From Chromatiales bacterium (GTDB lineage Bacteria; Pseudomonadota; Gammaproteobacteria; UBA6429): a stretch of 14,339 bases of DNA. The notes under the pieces are model-generated. The model did no database searches. It was given only the letters and a program-made list of their open reading frames with translations, and was not told the origin of the DNA. Below, one piece after another: positions 6,412 through 14,335 of this stretch. Location of the stretch: contig JALTJN010000392.1 in NCBI GenBank assembly GCA_027076405.1, positions 1 through 14,339 on the forward strand, in the 5' to 3' direction. Position numbers and translations under genes: made by a program. Numbering within the stretch: position 1 is the stretch's first letter; each line of letters starts with the position of its first letter.

Positions 6412-8955
6412 TCACACATGCTCATTATTTGAAGAGTCAAATTGTATCGTATTAATTTCATTTTCCCCGAGCAATGCTCGTGTTAATTGCTCTGCACTTT
6501 CCTTCCAGGTCAACCATTTCATATGAGCAGATTGAGGCGCATTACCAGCTTCGTTTAATTCAATCCAAGACTTGATTACATCTGAGATAGACTCAGGTGA
6601 AAAACCATCAAAATACAAAGCATGGTTACCGGCAACTTCATGAAATACCGGAATGTCTCGCGCTATGATAGGCAGTTTATGCTGAGCAGCTTCTATCAAT
6701 GGTAAGCCAAAACCTTCTCCCTCACTAGCAGCAATCAAGCATTTACTATTTTCATACACTGCTAGTAGAAATTCATCACTCACACCTTCAAACCAGAACA
6801 GCTGCTTATTAAGACGGCTGTGTATACGAACACTATCAATGAAATCGTCAACAAGCCACCCAGCTTTACCGACAATCACTAGTATTATATCTAAGCCATC
6901 ATCCCACAACTGCTCAAACGCCTGCAGCACCTGCTTATGTCCTTTACGTGGTTCAATAGTTCCCACCATAAGAAAGCTCATCGAATCACTCAAATCGTCA
7001 AGAACACCTATATCTTCATTGTCCTGTAATTTTGTAGGCAAACTGTTTTCAATATCAGCTCCTAAATAAAAATACTTAATGTTGAGACTTTGCACCCTAT
7101 CAGGCTGGTTACAATTCAACCAATCATAAACTTCTTCAGCAACAGATCTCGAAATACAAATATAACACGATGCAATATCGGATGTATTATGCAACCATTG
7201 TTTAAACATAACACTACACTCTTTCTGCCACCATTCTGGATGCTGAACCAACAAGATATCATAAACCGTGAAATTCAATTTCACGCCATATAATTTCATT
7301 TTTTCTAATATTGGGCGAGTTATTTCAGAGGTACTATAATTAAGATCCAGTGATAAATAAATATCGCGTGACGAATATTCAATGCATTGATCATCAATAA
7401 CCCTTTTCTTTCCATTCTTCAATGAATTCACAAAATCATCTGCGTAGTAAAACTTCCCCCTCCTGTAATATATAGGCCTAACATCGTACTCATTTGAGTC
7501 ATCACTAAGCAGCTCCATTAATAAACTACGTACAACCCTCTGAATTCCACTTTTTGCATCGACACCAACAATTACAGAAACATCAAGAAATAACTTTACA
7601 CTATTTGCTAACAGCGACTTATTGAGCGCAACACCATGAGATAAATTTATAACATCCTGCTCAAGGCATTCAAACTCATTACAACGCTCAATCAAAGATA
7701 GTAGCAAGCCATCAACATTAAATTTTTTCATATCATGACTAAAGGCTTTTAACTTATACAATTTTTCATATTGATCTACAGTTATGCGAGCTGGGTTAAT
7801 CTTTAAAAGCATAAGAGCTTCACTCATCACATATTGTTTAAGTGAATCACGGAAATCACATGAGGAAAACACTTTCACTAATACTGAAAACACATCTTCA
7901 GCACTTTTGAAATTAACAAGGAATTCTTCCAATGTAATAATGTCTGTATACTCATTACACTTTGAACCTATAATAGGAGCACCACACAGCATCGCCTGCT
8001 CTAAACAAATTCTATCAACTGAAGGCAAACCCAAAAAAACATTGCAAAAATTAAATAGATAAGCTAGTTCCTGATTCGAAACATCTCCAAGCACAACCAC
8101 CATGTTAATATCAAGCGAATATGATTCCAGACACTCGACTAGCAACGCATAATCCTTTGCCTTCACTTTTCCAAACATAACCAATTGAATGGCACCCTTA
8201 ATCTCACTTGAAAAACATGAAAGGGCTTCAATTACATTATTCATACAGTTATCATGAAAAATATTTTCAGTAGAACACAAAATATATTCTTTATTAATAC
8301 CCATAGATCTGAGGATTACATCTTTTTCATTAGCCGGCATTTCATGACACTTAAACACTTTGTCTACAGCATATGACGTGTAAACCACCTTATCTGCATC
8401 CAAATCCAATGAATCAGTTAAAATATTTTTTATTGACTTAGAACCAGTTAAAAGACAATCTGCACTATTAAACAAAACTTCATTATTATTGAAGACACTC
8501 ATGTTTATTGAAGATATTTTAGCATCATCACTCATTAAAGACTGTTGACTTGGAACTGAAATAACCAACGAATAGTTCCTTTCATTAATTATTACTGAAC
8601 TTAATATATCTAAATCGTTTTTATTTAATGGTGCGAACAAATGCACAATATTAGGACTCAGTGCTGCTAGAATACTTTCACGAACATTACTTAATACACA
8701 TGAATGCCATTCATCAAATACGTCAACCACATCTATACAAGCAGAAAATACAATAAATTTATCATGCGACAAAAGCCCATCAAACTCACTCCGTATAATT
8801 GACACTGCTTCAGGATACAAATCATTTAACATAACCCAAACATCATCCGATGACGCTTGCTTAAGAATTTGTTTTGCATATTCAAGTGAATTATGTAGCA
8901 CACCAAAACGCACAGGCTCCATCTGACATGCCTGCAAATCTAGTACTACCTTCAT
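6412..8955 (-). CDS. Two-domain GT4 glycosyltransferase (MtfB/WbdA-like), N-terminal domain degenerate
   Basis: This 847-residue protein has two GT-B halves. The C-terminal half (about 455-830) starts with LFLDVSVIVGVDAKSGIQRV (456-475), a common opening of MtfB-type mannosyl/rhamnosyltransferases. It has VGTIEPRKGHKQVL (664-677), giving R670-K671, and EGFGLPLIE (747-755), the intact EX7E pair E747/E755. This half should be active on a GDP- or other nucleotide-activated sugar. The N-terminal half (1-400) keeps the GT-B outline, but P311 replaces the first Glu of EX7E (second is E319), and the usual Arg/Lys site is absent around STENIFHDN (228-236). The layout recalls E. coli WbdA, which has two GT domains and extends mannan O-antigens. 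The start ATG 8955 overlaps the sulfotransferase stop by one base (TGATG), with AAAAGG just upstream; a TTG one codon earlier is possible. Confidence 0.88.
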   Translation of the reverse strand: MKVVLDLQACQMEPVRFGVLHNSLEYAKQILKQASSDDVWVMLNDLYPEAVSIIRSEFDGLLSHDKFIVFSACIDVVDVFDEWHSCVLSNVRESILAALSPNIVHLFAPLNKNDLDILSSVIINERNYSLVISVPSQQSLMSDDAKISSINMSVFNNNEVLFNSADCLLTGSKSIKNILTDSLDLDADKVVYTSYAVDKVFKCHEMPANEKDVILRSMGINKEYILCSTENIFHDNCMNNVIEALSCFSSEIKGAIQLVMFGKVKAKDYALLVECLESYSLDINMVVVLGDVSNQELAYLFNFCNVFLGLPSVDRICLEQAMLCGAPIIGSKCNEYTDIITLEEFLVNFKSAEDVFSVLVKVFSSCDFRDSLKQYVMSEALMLLKINPARITVDQYEKLYKLKAFSHDMKKFNVDGLLLSLIERCNEFECLEQDVINLSHGVALNKSLLANSVKLFLDVSVIVGVDAKSGIQRVVRSLLMELLSDDSNEYDVRPIYYRRGKFYYADDFVNSLKNGKKRVIDDQCIEYSSRDIYLSLDLNYSTSEITRPILEKMKLYGVKLNFTVYDILLVQHPEWWQKECSVMFKQWLHNTSDIASCYICISRSVAEEVYDWLNCNQPDRVQSLNIKYFYLGADIENSLPTKLQDNEDIGVLDDLSDSMSFLMVGTIEPRKGHKQVLQAFEQLWDDGLDIILVIVGKAGWLVDDFIDSVRIHSRLNKQLFWFEGVSDEFLLAVYENSKCLIAASEGEGFGLPLIEAAQHKLPIIARDIPVFHEVAGNHALYFDGFSPESISDVIKSWIELNEAGNAPQSAHMKWLTWKESAEQLTRALLGENEINTIQFDSSNNEHV

Positions 8956-10418
8956 CAACCTTTTCTCACTTTAATGTGTTTAATAAGATTTTTATATATA
9001 GCTTTAGCTGATGGATTAAGATCTTCTACGTTCTTAGGATACATGTACTTCTCTACATACCCTTTCTCATTAGAGGGCAACACATAATAGCGACCCTTTA
9101 GACATGTAGTGGCATTAATCAATACCTTAACAACGTGCTTTGTTCGTGGTTTATCCTTTAAATAACGCTTCACATACCCAATATTTTTTTTTATTACATT
9201 TTTAATAAAATCCAAAATTTTTCGCAATGGTGCACTACCCCTCCATATTGTACTTTTCTTAATACTCTCTAGCTCATTGCTTAGATTAAATTGACATTCA
9301 TTAGCTATTCGCAATTCTTCTTCAACCTGCTCGAGCAGATCACGAACTGACCCAAGCTTTGAGTACATTGCCGAAATTTCAGATTCAGATTGATAAAACA
9401 GCTCACGCATTCTAAATATATCCTTTATATCAGGTGCACACGAATTATCATTTATATCTCTATAACGCCTGTTTTCAAGCGTCATACTTTTCAATTTATT
9501 TATTTCTGATGTAGTATATCCATCCCTCGTAAGATATTCGTATACTTGCTCTTCAACATTCTTAAAAAACATTTCATCATCATCACCATAGACAGATAAG
9601 GAAATGGAGCAGTCATCAAAATTCAACCCTGAAACACCAAATTGCTCAAGCCTTTCTATCGTAAATTCACGATACTCAATAGATTCACTTAAAGCATCGA
9701 TGCTAATCGCCATATCACAATTAGGCATAGCTTCAAGCACCGCATGACACCAAAGTGCATAAAAAACCTTATAACTATCAACTGAACTTAATTTAATATT
9801 ACATTCGAACTCAGCACATACGCTGGCGTTTCCGCAATCAATTATACCCAATTCATGCCGTATAGATTTTATATAACCAGGCAGGTTATCAGCACTTGAT
9901 ATTAAAATATTACATTGATCAAAATATGGATCTTTTTTATATGACCACCATTGATCCCATGGATTTCTCCATAGAAACACATGAACACCGCCTATTTCTG
10001 ATTTTAATGACTGAACTCGACCTGCTGTACGGCAGCATTGAAACACCGGACGCCCTTTGGAACCATTAGCCAAGACCTTGAAATAGCTAATCAATTCAGC
10101 GCCAACTTTCAACTCATTAGAAAAATATTGCTCATATGAAAAACCTTTTCGAAAGCTCTTACCGACCTCATCAGCGATACAGTAAAACTCATAAAAATAT
10201 GGTTTTTTCATTTCAGGATGTCTTAAATATTTTCCTTTCTCTTTGCTGATTTCCAGGAGACGCTCTGGCTCATTTTTCGCATGCAATAAATACTCATTTA
10301 ATGGTTCCTGATAGCACCAGTAACCATATACCGACTGTCTAAACACATTAAAAATATATGTGCTACCTGACCGAAACAATGAGTGTATAAATACAGGCGA
10401 ATCAATTTGTTTATTCAT
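8955..10418 (-). CDS. PAPS-type sulfotransferase fused to a coiled coil, candidate chain-terminating enzyme
   Basis: This 487-residue protein starts with VFIHSLFRSGST (9-20), the 5'-phosphosulfate loop of sulfotransferases (R16, S17, G18, S19, T20). FLWRNPWDQWWSY (148-160) is the 3'-phosphate site with the R-x7-S pair R151/S159. It should therefore move sulfate from PAPS to a hydroxyl, probably on a sugar. Residues 335-387 form a heptad-like, charged helix, very likely a coiled coil, followed by STIWRGSAPLRKILDFIKNV (389-408) and a basic tail. A catalytic head on a coiled coil beside wzt resembles WbdD, which caps O8/O9a chains and measures their length. I infer, but cannot prove, a capping role. 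I chose ATG 10418, seven bases after the wzt stop, because the sulfate loop starts eight residues later. An ATG at 10475 or a TTG at 10493 would extend into wzt. Confidence 0.85.
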   Translation of the reverse strand: MNKQIDSPVFIHSLFRSGSTYIFNVFRQSVYGYWCYQEPLNEYLLHAKNEPERLLEISKEKGKYLRHPEMKKPYFYEFYCIADEVGKSFRKGFSYEQYFSNELKVGAELISYFKVLANGSKGRPVFQCCRTAGRVQSLKSEIGGVHVFLWRNPWDQWWSYKKDPYFDQCNILISSADNLPGYIKSIRHELGIIDCGNASVCAEFECNIKLSSVDSYKVFYALWCHAVLEAMPNCDMAISIDALSESIEYREFTIERLEQFGVSGLNFDDCSISLSVYGDDDEMFFKNVEEQVYEYLTRDGYTTSEINKLKSMTLENRRYRDINDNSCAPDIKDIFRMRELFYQSESEISAMYSKLGSVRDLLEQVEEELRIANECQFNLSNELESIKKSTIWRGSAPLRKILDFIKNVIKKNIGYVKRYLKDKPRTKHVVKVLINATTCLKGRYYVLPSNEKGYVEKYMYPKNVEDLNPSAKAIYKNLIKHIKVRKG

Positions 10419-10425
10419 AAAACCA

Positions 10426-11709
10426 TTACTTTGAAACAATTGTTTCGGGGACTTCTGAATAGCTAAATTTTGCATCAAGATCCACAAGCCCAACCTGATT
10501 AATATCTGTATTTTTTTTGACTTTAAACATCAACACATCGACTCTTCGATGCAAAAATACTACGCTCTCCCCATCATTATCACGAACGCCACAGTTTACA
10601 AAATATGTTCCTGGTGACAGATGATTATCAAGACTGAATGTTACATCCACTACGTTTCCAGACTCATAGACTCTAGTCTGTTTTTCAAGCGACGCACTAC
10701 TATCACAACCATAAAGAGATATACCTTCCATTGTCTTTATTAAGAAAGCAAAAACAGGATGATTAACACTTGAATAAAAAGAAACTCTGTATTTCAGGTG
10801 AAAAGTATCACCTACCTCTATAACATTAACTCTAGAACCACTATCATTTTCTAGCCAAACTTTTTCTATTGTCGCCCTACCATCACCATAGCTTAAATCA
10901 TTAACATTAAGTATTTCTAAATCAATATCTGAATTAACTTCTTCAACTCCCATATTCAGTCCATCTTCTAATGAACGTTCATTAGAGCCAAACAGGTACT
11001 GCTCATAGGCATCACACATTTTTTTGGCTTCGCCGTAGCCTTTCGCTTTTCCATTTTCAAGAAATAATACGCTTGAGCAGCTTTTTTTAATACTCTCTAT
11101 ATCGTGGCTTACCAATAGCAGAGCCATACCATCATTAACATACTGCTCGATTCGACGATAACATTTACGCTGAAATGCAGCATCGCCAACAGATAGCGCC
11201 TCATCAATAATCAGAATTTCAGGACGAACTGCTATTACAACTGCAAACGCCACTCTCATCTGCATTCCACTAGAATATGTTCGAACAGGCTGATCAAAAT
11301 ATTCACCTACATCTGCAAACTCTTCGAGTTCGGGCATCAATTTTTCAATTTCAGGGTGACTGTATCCCATTAAACCAAGACCATGTCGTGCGTTCTGACA
11401 ACCCGAAAACTCAGGATTAAACCCCATACCCAATTCTAAAATAGCTGCTATTCGCCCATTTATAGATATACTACCTTCAGTAGGGCGTTGCGTGCCAGTA
11501 ATTAATTTCAAGAGAGAACTTTTGCCTGCACCATTTTGACCAACTATTCCAATAGCTTCTCCCTGTGAAATTGAAAAACTGATATCACGTAACACCCAAT
11601 GCTCTTCAATCGGGCTTACAGGAAAACCAAACCAAGAAAGCACGCGACGTAATTCCGACCTGTAAACACGATATGCTTTACCTAACTCAGTTACATTAAG
11701 CAAACTCAT
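10426..11709 (-). CDS. wzt: Polysaccharide ABC exporter ATPase with C-terminal glycan-binding domain
   Basis: This 427-residue protein has a complete ABC ATPase in residues 1-240: Walker A GQNGAGKS (57-64), the Wzt-type LELGMGFNPEFSG (91-103), signature YSSGM (145-149), Walker B ILIIDE (165-170) and H-loop His202. A linker leads to a beta-rich domain at about 260-405 that matches the Wzt C-terminal domain in place and size. In E. coli O8/O9a this domain binds the capped non-reducing end and makes export depend on the cap; capsule-type and some O-antigen ATPases lack it. It pairs with Wzm to export finished undecaprenyl-linked chains across the inner membrane. ATG 11709 overlaps the wzm stop by four bases (ATGA), which implies translational coupling. 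The sulfotransferase gene starts seven bases after its stop. Confidence 0.95.
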   Translation of the reverse strand: MSLLNVTELGKAYRVYRSELRRVLSWFGFPVSPIEEHWVLRDISFSISQGEAIGIVGQNGAGKSSLLKLITGTQRPTEGSISINGRIAAILELGMGFNPEFSGCQNARHGLGLMGYSHPEIEKLMPELEEFADVGEYFDQPVRTYSSGMQMRVAFAVVIAVRPEILIIDEALSVGDAAFQRKCYRRIEQYVNDGMALLLVSHDIESIKKSCSSVLFLENGKAKGYGEAKKMCDAYEQYLFGSNERSLEDGLNMGVEEVNSDIDLEILNVNDLSYGDGRATIEKVWLENDSGSRVNVIEVGDTFHLKYRVSFYSSVNHPVFAFLIKTMEGISLYGCDSSASLEKQTRVYESGNVVDVTFSLDNHLSPGTYFVNCGVRDNDGESVVFLHRRVDVLMFKVKKNTDINQVGLVDLDAKFSYSEVPETIVSK

Positions 11710-12500
11710 AACACATCAACCATTTCGGAACTTGCACGACGGAATAAAAAAACCGCTATACCAAGCAATAAAATACTGCAACCTAACACCACTAATAAAC
11801 CAAACCATTCTGGTGGCCTGGAGAAAACCAGTACATCCTGATACGCAGTAACAATATGGTACATAGGATTTAGCACCAACCACTCTCGATATGCTTCTGG
11901 AATTATACTTTGCATATATACAATAGGCGTAAACCAAAACCCAAACTGCATTATCACTGGCATTATCTGACCAATATCCCTCATAAACACGTTTAATACG
12001 CCTAGTATCAAACCGACACTCAAGGCAAACGCAACAGTAATCACAAACAGTACCGGCAGCCACAGCATATTTATACCCGGGAAATGCCCTAACAAGGCAA
12101 AAATCACCAGTATACAAGCCAACATCAATATATTATTTATTAATACTGACCCTGTGATAATTAATGGTAAACATATTTTGGGGAATACCATTTTTTTCAT
12201 TAAATTACCATTGTCTATAAAAATAGTCAGACAGCGTAATATTATTTCAGAAAATAGTGACCATGAAAGTATTCCTGCTGTTAGATAAATGGCATATGAA
12301 AAACCACTTTCTATTTCCGGTAATTTAACAGAAAGTACTGCTGACAATACGAGCGCATACATTAATACCTGTGAAAGAGGATGTAAAACCATCCATGCAC
12401 CACCTAACTTGCTCCGTGCAAAACGTGACTTAAAATCATTACGGATAGACGAAAGAATAAAATATCGGTAGCTCCATATGGCCAAAAAGAACCCATTCAT
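11706..12500 (-). CDS. wzm: Polysaccharide ABC exporter permease (ABC-2 type)
   Basis: This inner-membrane channel subunit is about 264 residues long and shows some six membrane helices. It has the classic N-terminus of the family: an amphipathic stretch and YRYFILSSIRNDFKSRFARS, then LGGAWMVLHPLSQVLMYAL leading into helix 1. It should form a dimer with Wzt and pass the undecaprenyl-linked polysaccharide to the periplasm. The start is uncertain. A GTG at 12533 adds 11 residues, but its only purine-rich site, AAAGG, touches the codon. The ATG at 12500 has GGAAAAG upstream at a workable distance and gives the usual family length, so I prefer it. The gene follows manC by 117 A+T-rich bases and overlaps wzt by four. 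Confidence 0.93.
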   Translation of the reverse strand: MNGFFLAIWSYRYFILSSIRNDFKSRFARSKLGGAWMVLHPLSQVLMYALVLSAVLSVKLPEIESGFSYAIYLTAGILSWSLFSEIILRCLTIFIDNGNLMKKMVFPKICLPLIITGSVLINNILMLACILVIFALLGHFPGINMLWLPVLFVITVAFALSVGLILGVLNVFMRDIGQIMPVIMQFGFWFTPIVYMQSIIPEAYREWLVLNPMYHIVTAYQDVLVFSRPPEWFGLLVVLGCSILLLGIAVFLFRRASSEMVDVL

Positions 12501-12617
12501 TTTAAAACTTTTCCAAGTTACAGTATTTTTCACCCTTTAATAAATTTAAACAGCTATTCACTAATTTATTTTGAATTAGTCTAACATTCTGCAATTTATA
12601 AAATACAACAAAAAACA

Positions 12618-14075
12618 TCAACACCGCCCATAAACATCATCAAACCGCACAATGTCATCTTCACCTAAATACTCGCCACTTTGCACCTCAATAAGCACCA
12701 TATCCATTTTTCCTGGATTTTCCAAACGATGCTTGTGCCCCGCAGGTATAAAAGTAGACTCATTTTGTTTAAGAAGTATTTCTTCATCACCATTTACAAT
12801 TTTGGCCGAGCCACTAACCACAACCCAGTGCTCACTTCGGTGATAATGCATTTGCAATGAAAGTGATGCGCCCGCCTTTACAACAATACGTTTAATTTTA
12901 AATCTTTCACCTTCTTCAAGTATTGTGTATGTACCCCAGGGGCGCACGACAGTTCTATGAAGATGCGCCGCATCATGACCACTTGATCGCAGATGCTCAA
13001 CAACCTGCTTCACATCTTGCACCCTGTCTTTATCAGCAATCAACAACGCATCTTCTGTATCAATTACAACTAAATTTTTCAGCCCAACACCAGCAATCAA
13101 CCTTTGCTTACTTTGAATTAATGTATTTTCAACATCAACCACCACCACCTCTCCATCAATTCGGTTGCCCGCTTCATCCGCTTCAATCATGTCACCCATA
13201 GATTGCCAGCAACCGACATCACTCCAGCCAAAATCGGAGGGCACAACAACGACATCTTCGGCCTTTTCCATTATTGCGTAATCTATCGAAATATCTGGCA
13301 CTTCCTGAAAGCTCGATAAATCCAGCCTCATTACATTAGCATCATAAGATTCATTATTCTGACTAGCACTAAAACAAGCTAAGGCGGCTGAATGAACATC
13401 GGGAGAATATTGTTGAAGCGCATTAAGTATTGTGTCAGCCCTAAAACAAAACATGCCAGAATTCCACAGATACCTGCCGGCTTGAAGGTATTGCTCGGCT
13501 GTTTCTAAAGACGGTTTTTCTACAAACTGTTTGACTCGATGCGCTGAAAGGTTATTTTCGGATGATGAAGCAAGCTCTTTACCGGTTTCAATATAGCCAT
13601 AACCGGTTTCTGGTTTATGGGGTTTTATACCAAAAGTAACCAGATGCCCATCGTTTGCTAAATTAGTTGCAAAACTAACGGTTTGCTCAAACTGTTCTTT
13701 ATTTTCAATAATATGGTCGGCAGATAAAACCAGCATGATAGTATCAGGGCCATATTGCTCAGCTGCCATCAAAGCAGCCATTGCTATTGCCGGTGCCGTA
13801 TTTCTGCCAACAGGTTCTAGCAAAAAAGCCGTTTCAAGATATGGATGAGACTGCTTAATAAAATCCAGCTCGTCCTTACTCATATAATAGTAATCACTAT
13901 TCGTTATGGTGAGCAAGCCTTTTGCATTCGGTAACTCTGCCGCTCTAAGATAGGTTTTATGAATTAATGTTTCGCCATCGGGTAACTTCACAAAGGGCTT
14001 GGGAAATGCTTTTCTAGAAACGGGCCACAGTCTGGAACCACTGCCGCCTGATAACAAAACTGGTAGTACTTCCAT
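12618..14075 (-). CDS. manC: Mannose-1-phosphate guanylyltransferase / mannose-6-phosphate isomerase
   Basis: This 485-residue bifunctional type II enzyme (ManC/AlgA/CpsB/WbpW family) isomerises fructose-6-phosphate to mannose-6-phosphate and makes GDP-mannose from mannose-1-phosphate and GTP; a phosphomannomutase elsewhere must supply the middle step. The nucleotidyltransferase domain opens with LSGGSGSRLWPVSRKAFPKP (8-27) and includes QFVEKPS (about 182-188). The C-terminal cupin (about 370-480) carries the isomerase signature QMHYHRSEHWVVVSGSA and a later PAGHKHRLENPG. All key motifs are present and the length is normal. GDP-mannose is also the substrate of the Gmd encoded at the far end of the cluster. 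ATG 14075 is preceded by AAAGGG at 13 bases, a rather long spacing. It is the first protein gene after tRNA-Ala; the 141 bases between show no clear terminator. Confidence 0.97.
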   Translation of the reverse strand: MEVLPVLLSGGSGSRLWPVSRKAFPKPFVKLPDGETLIHKTYLRAAELPNAKGLLTITNSDYYYMSKDELDFIKQSHPYLETAFLLEPVGRNTAPAIAMAALMAAEQYGPDTIMLVLSADHIIENKEQFEQTVSFATNLANDGHLVTFGIKPHKPETGYGYIETGKELASSSENNLSAHRVKQFVEKPSLETAEQYLQAGRYLWNSGMFCFRADTILNALQQYSPDVHSAALACFSASQNNESYDANVMRLDLSSFQEVPDISIDYAIMEKAEDVVVVPSDFGWSDVGCWQSMGDMIEADEAGNRIDGEVVVVDVENTLIQSKQRLIAGVGLKNLVVIDTEDALLIADKDRVQDVKQVVEHLRSSGHDAAHLHRTVVRPWGTYTILEEGERFKIKRIVVKAGASLSLQMHYHRSEHWVVVSGSAKIVNGDEEILLKQNESTFIPAGHKHRLENPGKMDMVLIEVQSGEYLGEDDIVRFDDVYGRC

Positions 14076-14216
14076 CTTTAATTGATAGCCCTTTAAATTA
14101 CTGAAGATTAGAACAATTGTTTTTTAATACTTAAAACAAGACATGTAAGAACTTCAAATTAATACTTTATTTTTAGAACCAAAGAAATTAAAACTTATAA
14201 ATACTAATTGAGAATA

Positions 14217-14292
14217 TGGTGGAGCTATGCGGGATCGAACCGCAGACCTCAACACTGCCAGTGTTGCGCTCTCCCAGCTGAGCTATAGCCCC
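14217..14292 (-). tRNA. tRNA-Ala (anticodon GGC)
   Basis: The minus strand folds as a full cloverleaf: 7-bp acceptor stem starting GGGGCTA, D arm GCTC/GAGC, anticodon stem CAACA/TGTTG with loop CTGGCAG (anticodon GGC, reads GCC), T arm GCGGTTCGATCCCGC and a 3' ACCA that includes an encoded CCA. Total length is 76 bases. It closely resembles the enterobacterial alanine GGC tRNA. Its 3' end faces the polysaccharide cluster. Confidence 0.97.
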
Positions 14293-14306
14293 GAATTAAG
14301 CTGCGA

Positions 14307-14335
14307 ATTTTAGGGGATATTCGCAACAGAGTCAA
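14307..14335 (-). promoter_or_regulatory. Sigma70 promoter of tRNA-Ala
   Basis: On the minus strand, TTGACT (14330-14335) is followed by an exact 17-base spacer and TAAAAT (14307-14312), each matching consensus at five of six positions. The -10 box ends 14 bases before the mature tRNA 5' end, so transcription would start about seven bases ahead of it. As no clear terminator follows the tRNA, this promoter might also feed manC. Confidence 0.85.

Noticed and set aside
10419..10493. N-terminal extension of the sulfotransferase from TTG 10493
   Set aside because: It would overlap wzt by 68 bases, and the phosphosulfate loop normally lies within about 10-20 residues of the start, as it does from ATG 10418.
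11716..12117. 133-codon minus-strand frame in another register
   Set aside because: It is inside wzm, whose frame has all family features; the alternate product is Tyr/Cys-rich and has no motif.
12560..12580. Perfect 7-bp inverted repeat ACTAATT...AATTAGT between manC and wzm
   Set aside because: The stem is almost all A-T and is not followed by a U-tract on the minus strand, so it is not a credible terminator; likely chance in A+T-rich DNA, or at most a weak operator.
12585..12620. TTGATG / TATAAA pair after manC as a promoter for wzm
   Set aside because: The spacer is only 15 bases and the region is A+T rich, so the match is not convincing.
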